From contig JAGBIY010000064.1 of assembly GCA_017934745.1 (NCBI GenBank), positions 114,597 to 178,596 on the forward strand: DNA of 64,000 bases, given 5' to 3'. The notes beneath the pieces were generated by a model. That model saw only the letters and a list, made by a program, of their open reading frames with translations. It searched no databases and was not told the DNA's origin. Positions 44,708 to 52,994 of the stretch are shown here, piece by piece; the first letter of the stretch is position 1; every line of letters starts with the position of its first letter. The position numbers were made by a program, and so were the translations under genes. The stretch is from Treponema sp. (GTDB lineage Bacteria > Spirochaetota > Spirochaetia > Treponematales > Treponemataceae).

Positions 44708-45658
44708 TCAAGGGATTTCCTCAACTTCTTCAATTATTTTTTCCAACTCGTTCATGACGCGTTTTTTGTCTGAAGTCCACGAAGGAGCCAAAAGAATCGA
44801 CTTCGGCGGGTCGCCGGTGAGACGGTGGATTACAGTTCCAGGCGGAAGGATTCTCAAGGCGTGCGACACCAGGTCATAATACTCGCTCTTTCCAAGACAG
44901 GAGAATTCGCCGTTTTCGTACATCTGCGCAAGGACGGTGTTTCTCACGACGTACAAAACTGTAATTTTCAAGCCGAATGGATGGAACGATTTTCCGCCCG
45001 ATGAGCAGTTGTCGACGACGAAGCGGACGGATTCCATCATGTCGCCACGGTTTTCACGAGGAAGCCCGAAAATCAAATGCGTCACGATGTGGATTTTTGG
45101 AGCCGCCGACTTTATGGAGCGGACGGCATTTTCATAGTCGATGTCAGTGTAGCAGCGGTTTATGAGTCGTCCGGTCACCTCGTTCGATGTCTGGAGGCCA
45201 AGCTCCAATTGGACGAAGCTCTCCTCGCTGATTTTCGCGATTCTTCCGAGGATGTCGGCTCCGAGGCAGTCTGGGCGGGTCGCAATGGCGATTCCGACCA
45301 CCCCATCGCAAGACAGGGCCTCTCGGTATTTCTCCTCAAGCTCGTCCGCATCTCCGTAAGTCGAAGTGAAATTCTGGAAATAGGCGATGAATTTCCCATC
45401 GCGCTTTCCACTCCTCCCCGCCAGTTTCGACAAGACCAGAGCCTTTCCGCGCTCGATTTGCTCTTTTATGGAAAGATTTCTGTCCGAGGCGAAGTCGCCG
45501 GAGCCGCTCCCGCTGCAGAAGACGCAGCCGCCGACTCCCTTGCTTCCGTCCCTGTTCGGACATGTGCATCCGGCATCGATTGCCACTTTGTAGACTTTGC
45601 ATCCAAAAACAGACTTGTAGAATTCCGAAATCCGAACCAATTGAATCTCCAAAAACAA
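44708..45658 (-). CDS. Radical SAM protein, TIGR01212/YhcC family
   Basis: 316 residues with the family's spaced cysteine motif: CTCPNRDGSKGVGGCVFC, where Cys31, Cys45 and Cys48 would hold the 4Fe-4S cluster. Other family blocks are YFQNFTSTYGD, VGIAIATRPDCL and VQLELGLQTSNE, with IHIVTHLIFGLPRE in the C-terminal half. The reaction of this family is not firmly established; some members have been linked to tRNA or archaeosine-type chemistry. It stands alone between the tRNA gene and the flgE terminator. Confidence 0.88.
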   Translation of the reverse strand: MFLEIQLVRISEFYKSVFGCKVYKVAIDAGCTCPNRDGSKGVGGCVFCSGSGSGDFASDRNLSIKEQIERGKALVLSKLAGRSGKRDGKFIAYFQNFTSTYGDADELEEKYREALSCDGVVGIAIATRPDCLGADILGRIAKISEESFVQLELGLQTSNEVTGRLINRCYTDIDYENAVRSIKSAAPKIHIVTHLIFGLPRENRGDMMESVRFVVDNCSSGGKSFHPFGLKITVLYVVRNTVLAQMYENGEFSCLGKSEYYDLVSHALRILPPGTVIHRLTGDPPKSILLAPSWTSDKKRVMNELEKIIEEVEEIP

Positions 45659-45664
45659 AAAAAA

Positions 45665-45694
45665 GAAGGCCCGCCGGGCAGTTGGCGAACCTTC
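45665..45694 (-). terminator. Intrinsic terminator after flgE
   Basis: The arms 45665-45675 and 45684-45694 form an 11-bp stem with two G-U pairs and an 8-nt loop, followed on the minus strand by an almost pure T run (45654-45664). It lies 36 nt past the flgE stop, so flgE ends the transcript and the usual downstream genes (flbD, motA, motB) are not linked here. Confidence 0.9.
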
Positions 45695-45729
45695 TGAAAC
45701 ATTTTTAACTAGCTATCGACAAATCAAAC

Positions 45730-47121
45730 TTAGCGCTTCAGGCTCAAGACAGTCTCAAGGAGAGTGTCGGCTGTCTGGATTGTCTTTGCGTTCGACTGGA
45801 AGCCGCGCTGAGTGACAATCATGTCCGTGAACTGCTCAGTGAGGTCGACGTTCGACATTTCAAGGGCTCCGGCGAGCAGAGTTCCCTTTCCAGCCACGCC
45901 CGACACGCCGATGTTAGCGACGCCGGAGTTGATGCTCTCGACGTAAGTGTTGTCGCCGGCCTTCTCCAAACCGCCCTGGTTCGTGAAAGTCGCCATGGCG
46001 AGCTGTCCGATTGTGCGGTTCGTTCCGTTCGAGTAGACACCCGTGATTACACCGGAAGAGTCAATCTTGAAGTTCTCAAGATATCCCATCGTGTATCCGT
46101 CCTGGTAGAACGCCTTCGTGGAGCTCTGTGACGCGCTCTGCGTGATTGTGTTTATCTGGCTTCCGATTGTTCCCAAGTTGATGTTGAGTGTCTGCCTCAA
46201 TGGGTTTCCGTCTGCATCAGCGTTCGACTCTGGGACAGTGAAGGAGGTCTGGAGGATGATTTCGCCAGTCTCGTTGGATACGTTTCCGGCAGTGTCGGTC
46301 ACTGACTGCAAAGTTCCGGTGTTGTCGAAATTCACGAGGAAGGAGTTCTCCATTCCGTCCGTGGTTCCGAGTCCTACGCGAGTCTGTGTATAGTCGGCGT
46401 TGTCGGGATCGACCTGGACAGTGGCTCTCCACTGGTTTGGATTGTCAGGCACGCGCTCGAAATTGACCGCCAAGTTGTGGGCGTTTCCGAACGAATCGTA
46501 GATTTTGAATTCAGTAGCCCATGTTCCCTTCGTCCTTTCAGCCTCTGTGGCGTTTTCCGGGATGACAGGGGTGTTCTTGTTCAAGTTGCAGGCGAAGTTT
46601 ACGTTCTGGGTCGCTTTCGCGGGGTCTTTAGAACCTACTGGGATAATCAAGTCCTCCGTGCTGGCGGATGTCCTCAAGACCATCTCTCCGTCGATTTCCC
46701 TCGCCATCCATCCCTGAACCTTGTATCCGTTGGCGGGATTCACGAGCGTGCCGTCGCGGTCGAGGCCGAACGCACCGGCGCGAGTGTAGAAGCTTCTTTC
46801 GCCGTTCTTCTCAAGGAAGAAACCATTTCCCTGGATGGCGACATCAGTTGAGATACCTGTAGACTGGAGGTTTCCCTGTGTGAAAACAGTGTCGATTGCC
46901 GCGACCGTCATTCCGAGTCCGACTTCCTTAGGGTTCACACCACCCTTCTCCTCTGTAGGACGTGCTGAGCCGGAAAGCTGCTGGCTTATCATGTCCTGGA
47001 AATTGACGCGTCCGCGCTTGAAACCTGTCGTGTTGACGTTGGAAATGTTGTTTCCGATAACGTCCATTCTTGTCTGGTGGTTCTGCAATCCAGAAACTCC
47101 AGAATAAAGTGATCTCATCAT
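45730..47121 (-). CDS. flgE: FlgE, flagellar hook protein
   Basis: 463 residues. The N-terminal [29 protein letters not shown] and C-terminal [37 protein letters not shown] are the D0 helices of axial flagellar proteins. The hook joins the motor to the periplasmic filaments. Lys165 and Cys178 (in NFACNLN) sit at exactly the positions reported for the lysinoalanine cross-link in Treponema denticola FlgE, which makes spirochete hooks a covalent polymer. GAGGG precedes the ATG. It is the second gene after flgD and is closed by a terminator. Confidence 0.97.
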   Translation of the reverse strand: MMRSLYSGVSGLQNHQTRMDVIGNNISNVNTTGFKRGRVNFQDMISQQLSGSARPTEEKGGVNPKEVGLGMTVAAIDTVFTQGNLQSTGISTDVAIQGNGFFLEKNGERSFYTRAGAFGLDRDGTLVNPANGYKVQGWMAREIDGEMVLRTSASTEDLIIPVGSKDPAKATQNVNFACNLNKNTPVIPENATEAERTKGTWATEFKIYDSFGNAHNLAVNFERVPDNPNQWRATVQVDPDNADYTQTRVGLGTTDGMENSFLVNFDNTGTLQSVTDTAGNVSNETGEIILQTSFTVPESNADADGNPLRQTLNINLGTIGSQINTITQSASQSSTKAFYQDGYTMGYLENFKIDSSGVITGVYSNGTNRTIGQLAMATFTNQGGLEKAGDNTYVESINSGVANIGVSGVAGKGTLLAGALEMSNVDLTEQFTDMIVTQRGFQSNAKTIQTADTLLETVLSLKR

Positions 47122-47158
47122 AATACTACCCTCTTTATGATTTTCTTTTTATTTATTT

Positions 47159-47599
47159 TTATTCGCCATACACGGACAAAACCTTGTCCATGTCGTAATA
47201 CATTCCGTTCACCTTCACCTGTGGATGAGCGCCGCGCGTCGTAGCCTCGACCACGCCTTTCGTGGTTGTGTCGCCCAAATCAATCTCCACAGTGCGTCCG
47301 AGCGTGCTCTGGGCTTCCGTCGTGTTCATGAGGGAAGCGAGCTTCTCGAAACTGTTGCTCATGTTCGTCATCTGTTCGAGTGTCGAGAACTGAGCCATCT
47401 GGGCTATGAATTCAGTGTTTTCAAGCGGGCTGGTCGGATCCTGATTTGTCATCTGCGCAATCAGAATTTTGAGAAAGTCGTCCTTGCCGAGTTCGTGGCT
47501 TGGCTGGCGACCATCGACTGCGAGAGTCTTGTTGAACATGTCGACTGCGTTCTGCGTCTGCAATTTCTCCGATGCGCTCATCGTGGTGTTAATATCCAT
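47159..47599 (-). CDS. flgD: FlgD, hook cap/assembly protein
   Basis: 146 residues. The family core is LGKDDFLKILIAQMTNQDPTSPLENTEFIAQMAQFSTLEQM, as seen in all FlgD proteins. The C-terminal part (~95-146) is short, so the Tudor/FnIII region found in enterobacterial FlgD is largely missing, as in other spirochetes. It caps the growing hook while FlgE is added. The start at 47599 has GGAGGAAGAGAA directly upstream; the longer frame to 47629 was rejected. It leads a two-gene unit with a sigma-28-like promoter. Confidence 0.94.
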   Translation of the reverse strand: MDINTTMSASEKLQTQNAVDMFNKTLAVDGRQPSHELGKDDFLKILIAQMTNQDPTSPLENTEFIAQMAQFSTLEQMTNMSNSFEKLASLMNTTEAQSTLGRTVEIDLGDTTTKGVVEATTRGAHPQVKVNGMYYDMDKVLSVYGE

Positions 47600-47670
47600 T
47601 TCTCTTCCTCCGGTGAAAAAGCCGCTCAAACGGCAAACCGACCGCGAAACTTTTCAACCGTATACTTTAT

Positions 47671-47697
47671 AAATCGGCAAAATCAATTTTCGACTTA
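47671..47697 (-). promoter_or_regulatory. Sigma-28 (FliA)-like promoter before flgD-flgE
   Basis: The minus strand reads TAAG, 15 nt, then GCCGATTT, close to the flagellar consensus TAAA-N15-GCCGATAA. A sigma-70 alternative (TTGATT, 16 nt, TATACG) overlaps it. It lies between the fliK terminator and flgD, so flgD and flgE form their own transcription unit. Confidence 0.55.
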
Positions 47698-47758
47698 AAG
47701 AATTTCAAAGCGAATTCACCAAGATTTCACAGCAAATTCGCCTTTCCGCAATAAAAAA

Positions 47759-47804
47759 CGCCTTGGAATTCAAGACTAAATTCCAAGTCTCAAAATCCAA
47801 GGCG
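47759..47804 (-). terminator. Intrinsic terminator after fliK
   Basis: CGCCTTGGA (47759-47767) pairs perfectly with TCCAAGGCG (47796-47804); an inner AGACT/AGTCT pair extends the fold. On the minus strand the stem is followed by a run of six T. It lies 22 nt beyond the fliK stop. Confidence 0.85.
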
Positions 47805-47825
47805 ATTGCGCGATTGAAAAACGAA

Positions 47826-49391
47826 TCAAGCCACAATGTTCACGTGGCCGTCGCCGGAAGACGCGGCCTCCGACCCCGACTCCGACACCACGAGGTCGCC
47901 GTAGGAACTGTCGGCGTGGGCGATCGCGTTCCGCTCGTTCATTCCGCGGGAATCGGAATTGTCGCCGTTCTGCGCGAAATTCTGCTGGTTGTTCGAAAAA
48001 TCCAAATCGAAACTTCCGGTGTCGAACCCGCTCTGGGTGAAGGCCTGCTTTATGGACTCGATGTTGTCGCGGAAGGCGTCGTAGGCCTCTTTCGAAGCGA
48101 CGAGAATCTGACCGGAAATGGTCTTGTCGGAAAGCGACAGGCTGATTTTCACGTTGCCGAGGCTCTCAGGCTTCAAAATCAAGTTGATTGTGCCTTGGTT
48201 CGCGTCCTTCAATATTATGTTCCCGGCCTTGACGAACTCGGCGGCGTTGTGCTGGACGGTGTTCGAAAGCATCTGCTGGAAGTCCGAGCCGTTGGCGGCG
48301 GCGGCCTGCGCGGACGACGAAGTGATGTTCTGGTTGGCTTTGGCGGCCAGCTCCATCGTCAACTGCACGGAGTCCTGCGACTCCTGCCTGTACGCCACTT
48401 TCAGCTCGTTCTGGGAAACATTCTTGCTCTTGGCGGCGAGATTCTGGTTCAAGTTCAAAATCCTTTCGCTTTTCGCGTCCTTTTCGTCCTTGCCGCTTTT
48501 CTTCGCGACTTTCGCCGTCTGCTGCCCAACATTGCCGGCATTCGCGACTTTCGCCTTGGCGACCGATTTTGCAGGCTGATTGTCCAAATCAACCTTGCGC
48601 TCTGTCCTCAAGTCGTGGACATTGAGTTTTTCAAAGCCGTTTTTGGCAGATTTCTCTTTCCTGTCTTTTTCAGCGGCATTCGACGCCATTTTTCCGCCAT
48701 TGTCGTGGAGCAAATCCTCGAAATTGTCGGGAAGGCTGTTCTCTTCGGGAGTCTCAACGGAATCATTCTTTCCTGCAAGTTCAGCCATTTTTGACTTGAC
48801 GAGGGAATCCACATCCACATCGGAAGAATCCGAAAGTTCCGCATTTTCCTGGGCGACCGCGGCAATTTTTGAACCGGCATCGATTTTTGAAACATCGATT
48901 TCCGAATCAAGTTCGGCATCATCATTTGAAAGGGCGACATTCTCGGCGGTTCTTTCAGCCTTCACAGAAGCGGCCGACGCTATTTCTGAATTGGCGGAAC
49001 CAGCGTCATCTGAAATTTCCTCGGCATTTTCGCCCTCGTCATTTCCCGACTTGGCATCGGCCACCTTCTTGTCGTCGTCACCGTTTTCACCGACTTTCGA
49101 ATCGTCTTTTGCGAGTCTCTCCCCTGTCTTTTCCGCATTACCTGCCACTCCGTCACTTTCGACAGAGGCATCCTTCGCAAGCTCCTTTTTCTCCGACGAA
49201 TATGAAGCCTCCGCCCTTTCTGGAGCGGACTCTTCTTTTCTTTCGCTTGCGAACCTGTCGTTCTTGTAGGCGGCCTTCAAGGCTTCGGCGAAAGACAAAT
49301 CCGCGAAAGGCTTGTCCTGGCTCTGCGCGCTGGGCTTCGAAAATCCGAAATCGTTCGTGTTCATGCTGATGTTTGGCTGTATGTAGTTCAT
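47826..49391 (-). CDS. fliK: FliK, hook-length control protein
   Basis: 521 residues. The first ~330 residues are a low-complexity, Ala/Ser/Glu/Asp/Lys-rich, probably unfolded ruler region. The C-terminal domain (~380-480) has the FliK/Flg_hook core NLILKPESLGNVKISLSLSDKTISG and the AYDAFRDNIESIKQAFTQSG helix. FliK measures hook length and switches export specificity from hook to filament. It lies 9 nt after flbB in the same operon and is closed by its own terminator. Confidence 0.93.
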   Translation of the reverse strand: MNYIQPNISMNTNDFGFSKPSAQSQDKPFADLSFAEALKAAYKNDRFASERKEESAPERAEASYSSEKKELAKDASVESDGVAGNAEKTGERLAKDDSKVGENGDDDKKVADAKSGNDEGENAEEISDDAGSANSEIASAASVKAERTAENVALSNDDAELDSEIDVSKIDAGSKIAAVAQENAELSDSSDVDVDSLVKSKMAELAGKNDSVETPEENSLPDNFEDLLHDNGGKMASNAAEKDRKEKSAKNGFEKLNVHDLRTERKVDLDNQPAKSVAKAKVANAGNVGQQTAKVAKKSGKDEKDAKSERILNLNQNLAAKSKNVSQNELKVAYRQESQDSVQLTMELAAKANQNITSSSAQAAAANGSDFQQMLSNTVQHNAAEFVKAGNIILKDANQGTINLILKPESLGNVKISLSLSDKTISGQILVASKEAYDAFRDNIESIKQAFTQSGFDTGSFDLDFSNNQQNFAQNGDNSDSRGMNERNAIAHADSSYGDLVVSESGSEAASSGDGHVNIVA

Positions 49392-49400
49392 CGCTCTCTC

Positions 49401-50084
49401 CTATTCGTTTCCTTCCTGAGGAAGTTCAGTTTCGGCAGAATCGTCATCGCTGTAGGAATTCTCGAAATTCGTAGGCTTGTTCGCCATTTTCCTTTGGACA
49501 ACGGCGGCCCTGTCGGCAGGCATGTTCATGAGCCATACCGAAGTCATCGACGTGGTTCTGGAAATCTCGGCAAGCTCGTCCGTCTTCCTGAATATATCTA
49601 TGACATCCTGATCGTCCATAGAAACGAGCTGGTCGACAGCCGTCTTAGGAGGCATTGCCGAAAGATACTTTGAAATCTGGGTGATGTTGGCGTCCCTGTC
49701 CTCCGTCTTCTTGAGCTGGTTGTTGAAAGTCTTCTCCCTCTCGTCCTGCGAAATCTTCCTCTCCTCAAGCTCCTTCGCTATGGCCTCGTTCTGGGTCTCG
49801 ACTTTTGAGATGTCCTCCTCGCGCTTGTCGAGTTCCTGTGTGCGGACATCCAAAGCCTCTATCCTTTTCGCGAATCGGTCGTCGTCGAGATCGCCAGAAA
49901 ACGGATTCGACTTCGTGGCCGTCTCGGAAGTCTGTGGAGCGAGCCCGAACGCGCTGTAGACCGGCGCGAACACTTTTTTGGCGCGGATTACACCGAGGTA
50001 GTCGAACCAGATGAGACCTCCAAGGACAAGAATTATTATGAGTATGAGCAAAACAATTGTCTTTCCAACACTGCCTTTAGCCAT
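49401..50084 (-). CDS. flbB: FlbB, flagellar motor collar protein
   Basis: 227 residues. A single N-terminal membrane helix (~8-28, KTIVLLILIIILVLGGLIW) is followed by a coiled coil (~70-125, EALDVRTQELDKREEDISKVE) and a MotE/MgtE-N-like C-terminal domain with AMPPKTAVDQLVSMDDQDVIDIFRK. In spirochetes FlbB builds the base of the periplasmic collar around the motor. The start at 50084 gives the membrane helix at the N-terminus; the long frame to 50246 runs into the upstream gene and was rejected. It precedes fliK, the usual spirochete order. Confidence 0.9.
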   Translation of the reverse strand: MAKGSVGKTIVLLILIIILVLGGLIWFDYLGVIRAKKVFAPVYSAFGLAPQTSETATKSNPFSGDLDDDRFAKRIEALDVRTQELDKREEDISKVETQNEAIAKELEERKISQDEREKTFNNQLKKTEDRDANITQISKYLSAMPPKTAVDQLVSMDDQDVIDIFRKTDELAEISRTTSMTSVWLMNMPADRAAVVQRKMANKPTNFENSYSDDDSAETELPQEGNE

Positions 50085-50164
50085 TTTTGTTATCCCCTTA
50101 ATGTTTTCTATTTCTATTCTTCTATGTTCGGCATTTTCAAAACATATATGAACCAATTTTTGAT

Positions 50165-52981
50165 TCAGTAGGAAGCGTTGAGTGAAAGCCCGAACGAAAA
50201 ATCGTCTTTTCCGACAGCGGGATTCGGGCGGTACACGAAATCGCACTGAAGCCCGACTTTGACGGCGGAGACGAAATAGCTCGTGTTCGGAGAGACGGCA
50301 AGGCAGACGGAAAGCGCGGCCGCGTCGGAATAATCGCTTCGGCGAACGTCCCTCGCGATTTCGAAAATTCTCCCAATATCGAAAAGCTCCCCGCCGGCAT
50401 ACGACACCTTCGGAGAATACGACGCGGCGAGCGAAAGCCTGTTTGCATAGACGGAAAGCGCGGGAACGCCCTTCTGTATCTCGAACGAAAAAAGAATGAC
50501 GGACGCGCTCCCGGCAAGGAAAACGCCCTCCTCCGGGAATGCGGACGCGCCAAGGGAAATCGGGAAAGGGCCGGGAATTCTCGCGGAGAACGTCCCACCT
50601 GCGTTCAGGTACTTTTTCTCGACCTTGTTCTCAAGCCCCACATAGCCGAGATTCTTGAAATCGAAGACGACGAAGGGCGTGAACGAGAATCCGGCAATCT
50701 GGTCGACCTCCGGGCGGAATTTCCGCTTCGTGGAAAAGGTGAGATACGCGTTCGACTTGGAGCGCAGCCCAGTCTTTGCGAAACCCGACGAAACATGCTC
50801 GTCGCCATAGAAGAACGACGACGCGCCACCGAAAGAGAGGAATCCCGCCAGAAACCTGTGGAGGACTTTCGAAACGGAAACTGAATCGACAGTCTGCAAA
50901 AAACCGCCGGAATCGAAGCTCCCGGACGCGGAGAGCGCATAGGAGAGCGAGTCGTCTCCGCCGTTCAGGGACAGCGAGAAGCCGCAAGTCTTTGAGAAAG
51001 GACTGTAGCCCGACGAAAAAATCGTTATCTTGTCGGTCCAGGGAGTCGACGACGCGAAAGTGGCGCCGAGGAATTCATAGGCGGACGGAGAGAAGTCCGA
51101 ATCGTAGACGCACGAAAGGGAAAACGGCAGGAAGGCTCCGTGCAAAAAATATGGAACCGGATTGTAGTCTATTTTTTCCGATTCGGCTGGAGCTGCCGAA
51201 TCTTCACCGGAAGAGCCGACCTCCGAAACAGAACGCTCATCATTTTTAAAGACAGATTTTTCGGCCGGTTCAAAAAGCGGATTTTCCTCGAACGGAATTT
51301 CCCCGGCGAAACAAAGAGGCTTGGAAACGTATTTCTCCCCCACAAAAACAAAACCGGACTCTCCGAACGAGAAATCGACCACGCCGAACGGAAGAGGAAC
51401 GGATTGGGACAAAATTTCCAAACCTTCGTCTTTCAATTCGGCAAAGGCCATTTTCGAGAGGCTTCCAATTTTTTCTCCGAGAGTGGCATAGGAAAAAGCA
51501 AGGAAGACTTTTTCGGAAGAGCGGACTACGTGCAGGTTGTGGACTATGTTTTTTCCGAAATCGTAATCTACCGACGAGCCGTTCGAAAAATCTACGACGC
51601 GGATTTTCCAAGAGAGGGAATTCTTCACGACGAGGGCGGTTCTTGAAGAATCTATGTCCGAAATCGAATACGCTGTCTCGCAATCGGAAAGCGGAAAAGA
51701 TTTTTCAACAGAGAAATCAAAAGAAGAAGAAAACACGTCTCCGAAGCGGAAGCGGACAACTCTTTTCTCCGCAGACTTGAAATCGAAAGCGGTCACGAAG
51801 AAGCCGCCGCCGGAAGCGCACACGGAAGCGTTCTTCACGCCTGAAAGCTTGAGCCGCCTGTATTTTTTTTCAGAGAGGCCGTAGATGCCGATTTCGCTTT
51901 TCACATTGTCCTTCGACACGACACGGCTCACGGCCAAGTATTTTCCGTCCGGCGAGAACCTGATTTTTCTCACGCCCGTGACGGAAAAGAGCCTTTTGCT
52001 TTTTTTCAAGTCCGACGACCAAAGGAAAACAGCGGAAGAAAGAGAGTCGAAATAGGCGACAAAGGTTCGGCCGTCGACATCGACAGAATCGAATGCCGTC
52101 ACAACGGAATTTTTTCGGGAAACAAGGGAATAGTCGATTTCGACGAATTCGGAAGGGACTTCAATCGAATCGTAAAAATCCTGCCAAGCCCTGCTCATCT
52201 TCAATCCGTAGACTTTCTTGAAGACTCCCGCGCAGAAACTCAGCGTAGTCGATTTTCCAGCCCTCTTCCAGAATTCTCCGTACTTTTCCATTCCGTAAGT
52301 CTTCTGTAGATACTTCGCGAACGCTCCGCCAAAATAGTAGGCGACGGAGCCAGATGGGTAAACGTCCCTCGCGCCAGTCACGTCTCGCCACGAAGGAAAT
52401 TTCCCGTCGATTTTCGCCTGGGCCACGACCTGCGTGAAGAACGGCGAATTCAAGCGGCCGCCCTCTCCAAGGCTCTCGAACGAAACAGCCGCGCCCTCGT
52501 ACCAGAACGACGTGAGAGAAATCCCCGGCAGCGTGAACAAATCAGCCATGACGGAAAGCCCCCGCCAGAAGGGGCTTTTCATGTTGAGAGTGACCGCGTG
52601 CGTGAGCTCGTGGTAGAAGACGCTCTCGATGCCCTCGGAAGAATCGAGATTCTCGTCGAGGGCGGTGTCGTAGAGGCAAATCATGTTGTAGGGGGCGGGA
52701 GAGAAAAAGGCGTTCAAATCTTCTATTGAAGACGTTATGGACACGGGGAAGCGCTGGTACGGCTCCGTCCCAAGCTTCGACGAGATTTCCGAATAGTAGG
52801 AGTCGGCCACGGAGGCGATTTTCCTTGCGGTCGGTTCGCACTTTTCCGGAAAAATTATGTCGAACCATTCTGTCTTGACCACCCGAAGGCTCTTCTCCCC
52901 GGACATGAAACCGCCATAGGAGAAGGCGAACGGGAGGCAGAAAAAGATGATGAACAGAGAAACGAATCTTCTCATCGACAT
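50165..52981 (-). CDS. Exported peptidase / beta-propeller / outer-membrane barrel fusion protein
   Basis: About 938 residues. A signal peptide (~3-22) is followed by a gluzincin-type metallopeptidase domain with YHELTHA (HExxH at ~124-128) and a third-ligand candidate Glu162 in FWYEGAAV. A TolB/WD40-like propeller (~280-590) has blocks such as IRFSPDGKYLAVSRV. The last ~320 residues are short amphipathic strands ending in LSLNASY, like an outer-membrane barrel. It may be a surface or periplasmic protease held in the outer membrane. The start at 52981 was chosen to give a signal peptide; its ribosome-binding site is weak. It follows the hexokinase gene by 13 nt. Confidence 0.75.
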   Translation of the reverse strand: MSMRRFVSLFIIFFCLPFAFSYGGFMSGEKSLRVVKTEWFDIIFPEKCEPTARKIASVADSYYSEISSKLGTEPYQRFPVSITSSIEDLNAFFSPAPYNMICLYDTALDENLDSSEGIESVFYHELTHAVTLNMKSPFWRGLSVMADLFTLPGISLTSFWYEGAAVSFESLGEGGRLNSPFFTQVVAQAKIDGKFPSWRDVTGARDVYPSGSVAYYFGGAFAKYLQKTYGMEKYGEFWKRAGKSTTLSFCAGVFKKVYGLKMSRAWQDFYDSIEVPSEFVEIDYSLVSRKNSVVTAFDSVDVDGRTFVAYFDSLSSAVFLWSSDLKKSKRLFSVTGVRKIRFSPDGKYLAVSRVVSKDNVKSEIGIYGLSEKKYRRLKLSGVKNASVCASGGGFFVTAFDFKSAEKRVVRFRFGDVFSSSFDFSVEKSFPLSDCETAYSISDIDSSRTALVVKNSLSWKIRVVDFSNGSSVDYDFGKNIVHNLHVVRSSEKVFLAFSYATLGEKIGSLSKMAFAELKDEGLEILSQSVPLPFGVVDFSFGESGFVFVGEKYVSKPLCFAGEIPFEENPLFEPAEKSVFKNDERSVSEVGSSGEDSAAPAESEKIDYNPVPYFLHGAFLPFSLSCVYDSDFSPSAYEFLGATFASSTPWTDKITIFSSGYSPFSKTCGFSLSLNGGDDSLSYALSASGSFDSGGFLQTVDSVSVSKVLHRFLAGFLSFGGASSFFYGDEHVSSGFAKTGLRSKSNAYLTFSTKRKFRPEVDQIAGFSFTPFVVFDFKNLGYVGLENKVEKKYLNAGGTFSARIPGPFPISLGASAFPEEGVFLAGSASVILFSFEIQKGVPALSVYANRLSLAASYSPKVSYAGGELFDIGRIFEIARDVRRSDYSDAAALSVCLAVSPNTSYFVSAVKVGLQCDFVYRPNPAVGKDDFSFGLSLNASY

Positions 52982-52994
52982 TCTTTTTTTGTTT

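Noticed and set aside
47763-49269. Long plus-strand frames opposite fliK (343 and 229 codons)
   Set aside because: They mirror the low-complexity Ala/Ser/Glu ruler region of FliK, giving Ser/Phe- or Arg/Val-rich products; FliK's C-terminal domain shows which strand is real.
48450-49350. Repeat array or CRISPR-like region in fliK
   Set aside because: The repetitive look comes from Ala/Ser/Glu codons in an unfolded protein region; there are no regularly spaced identical repeats.
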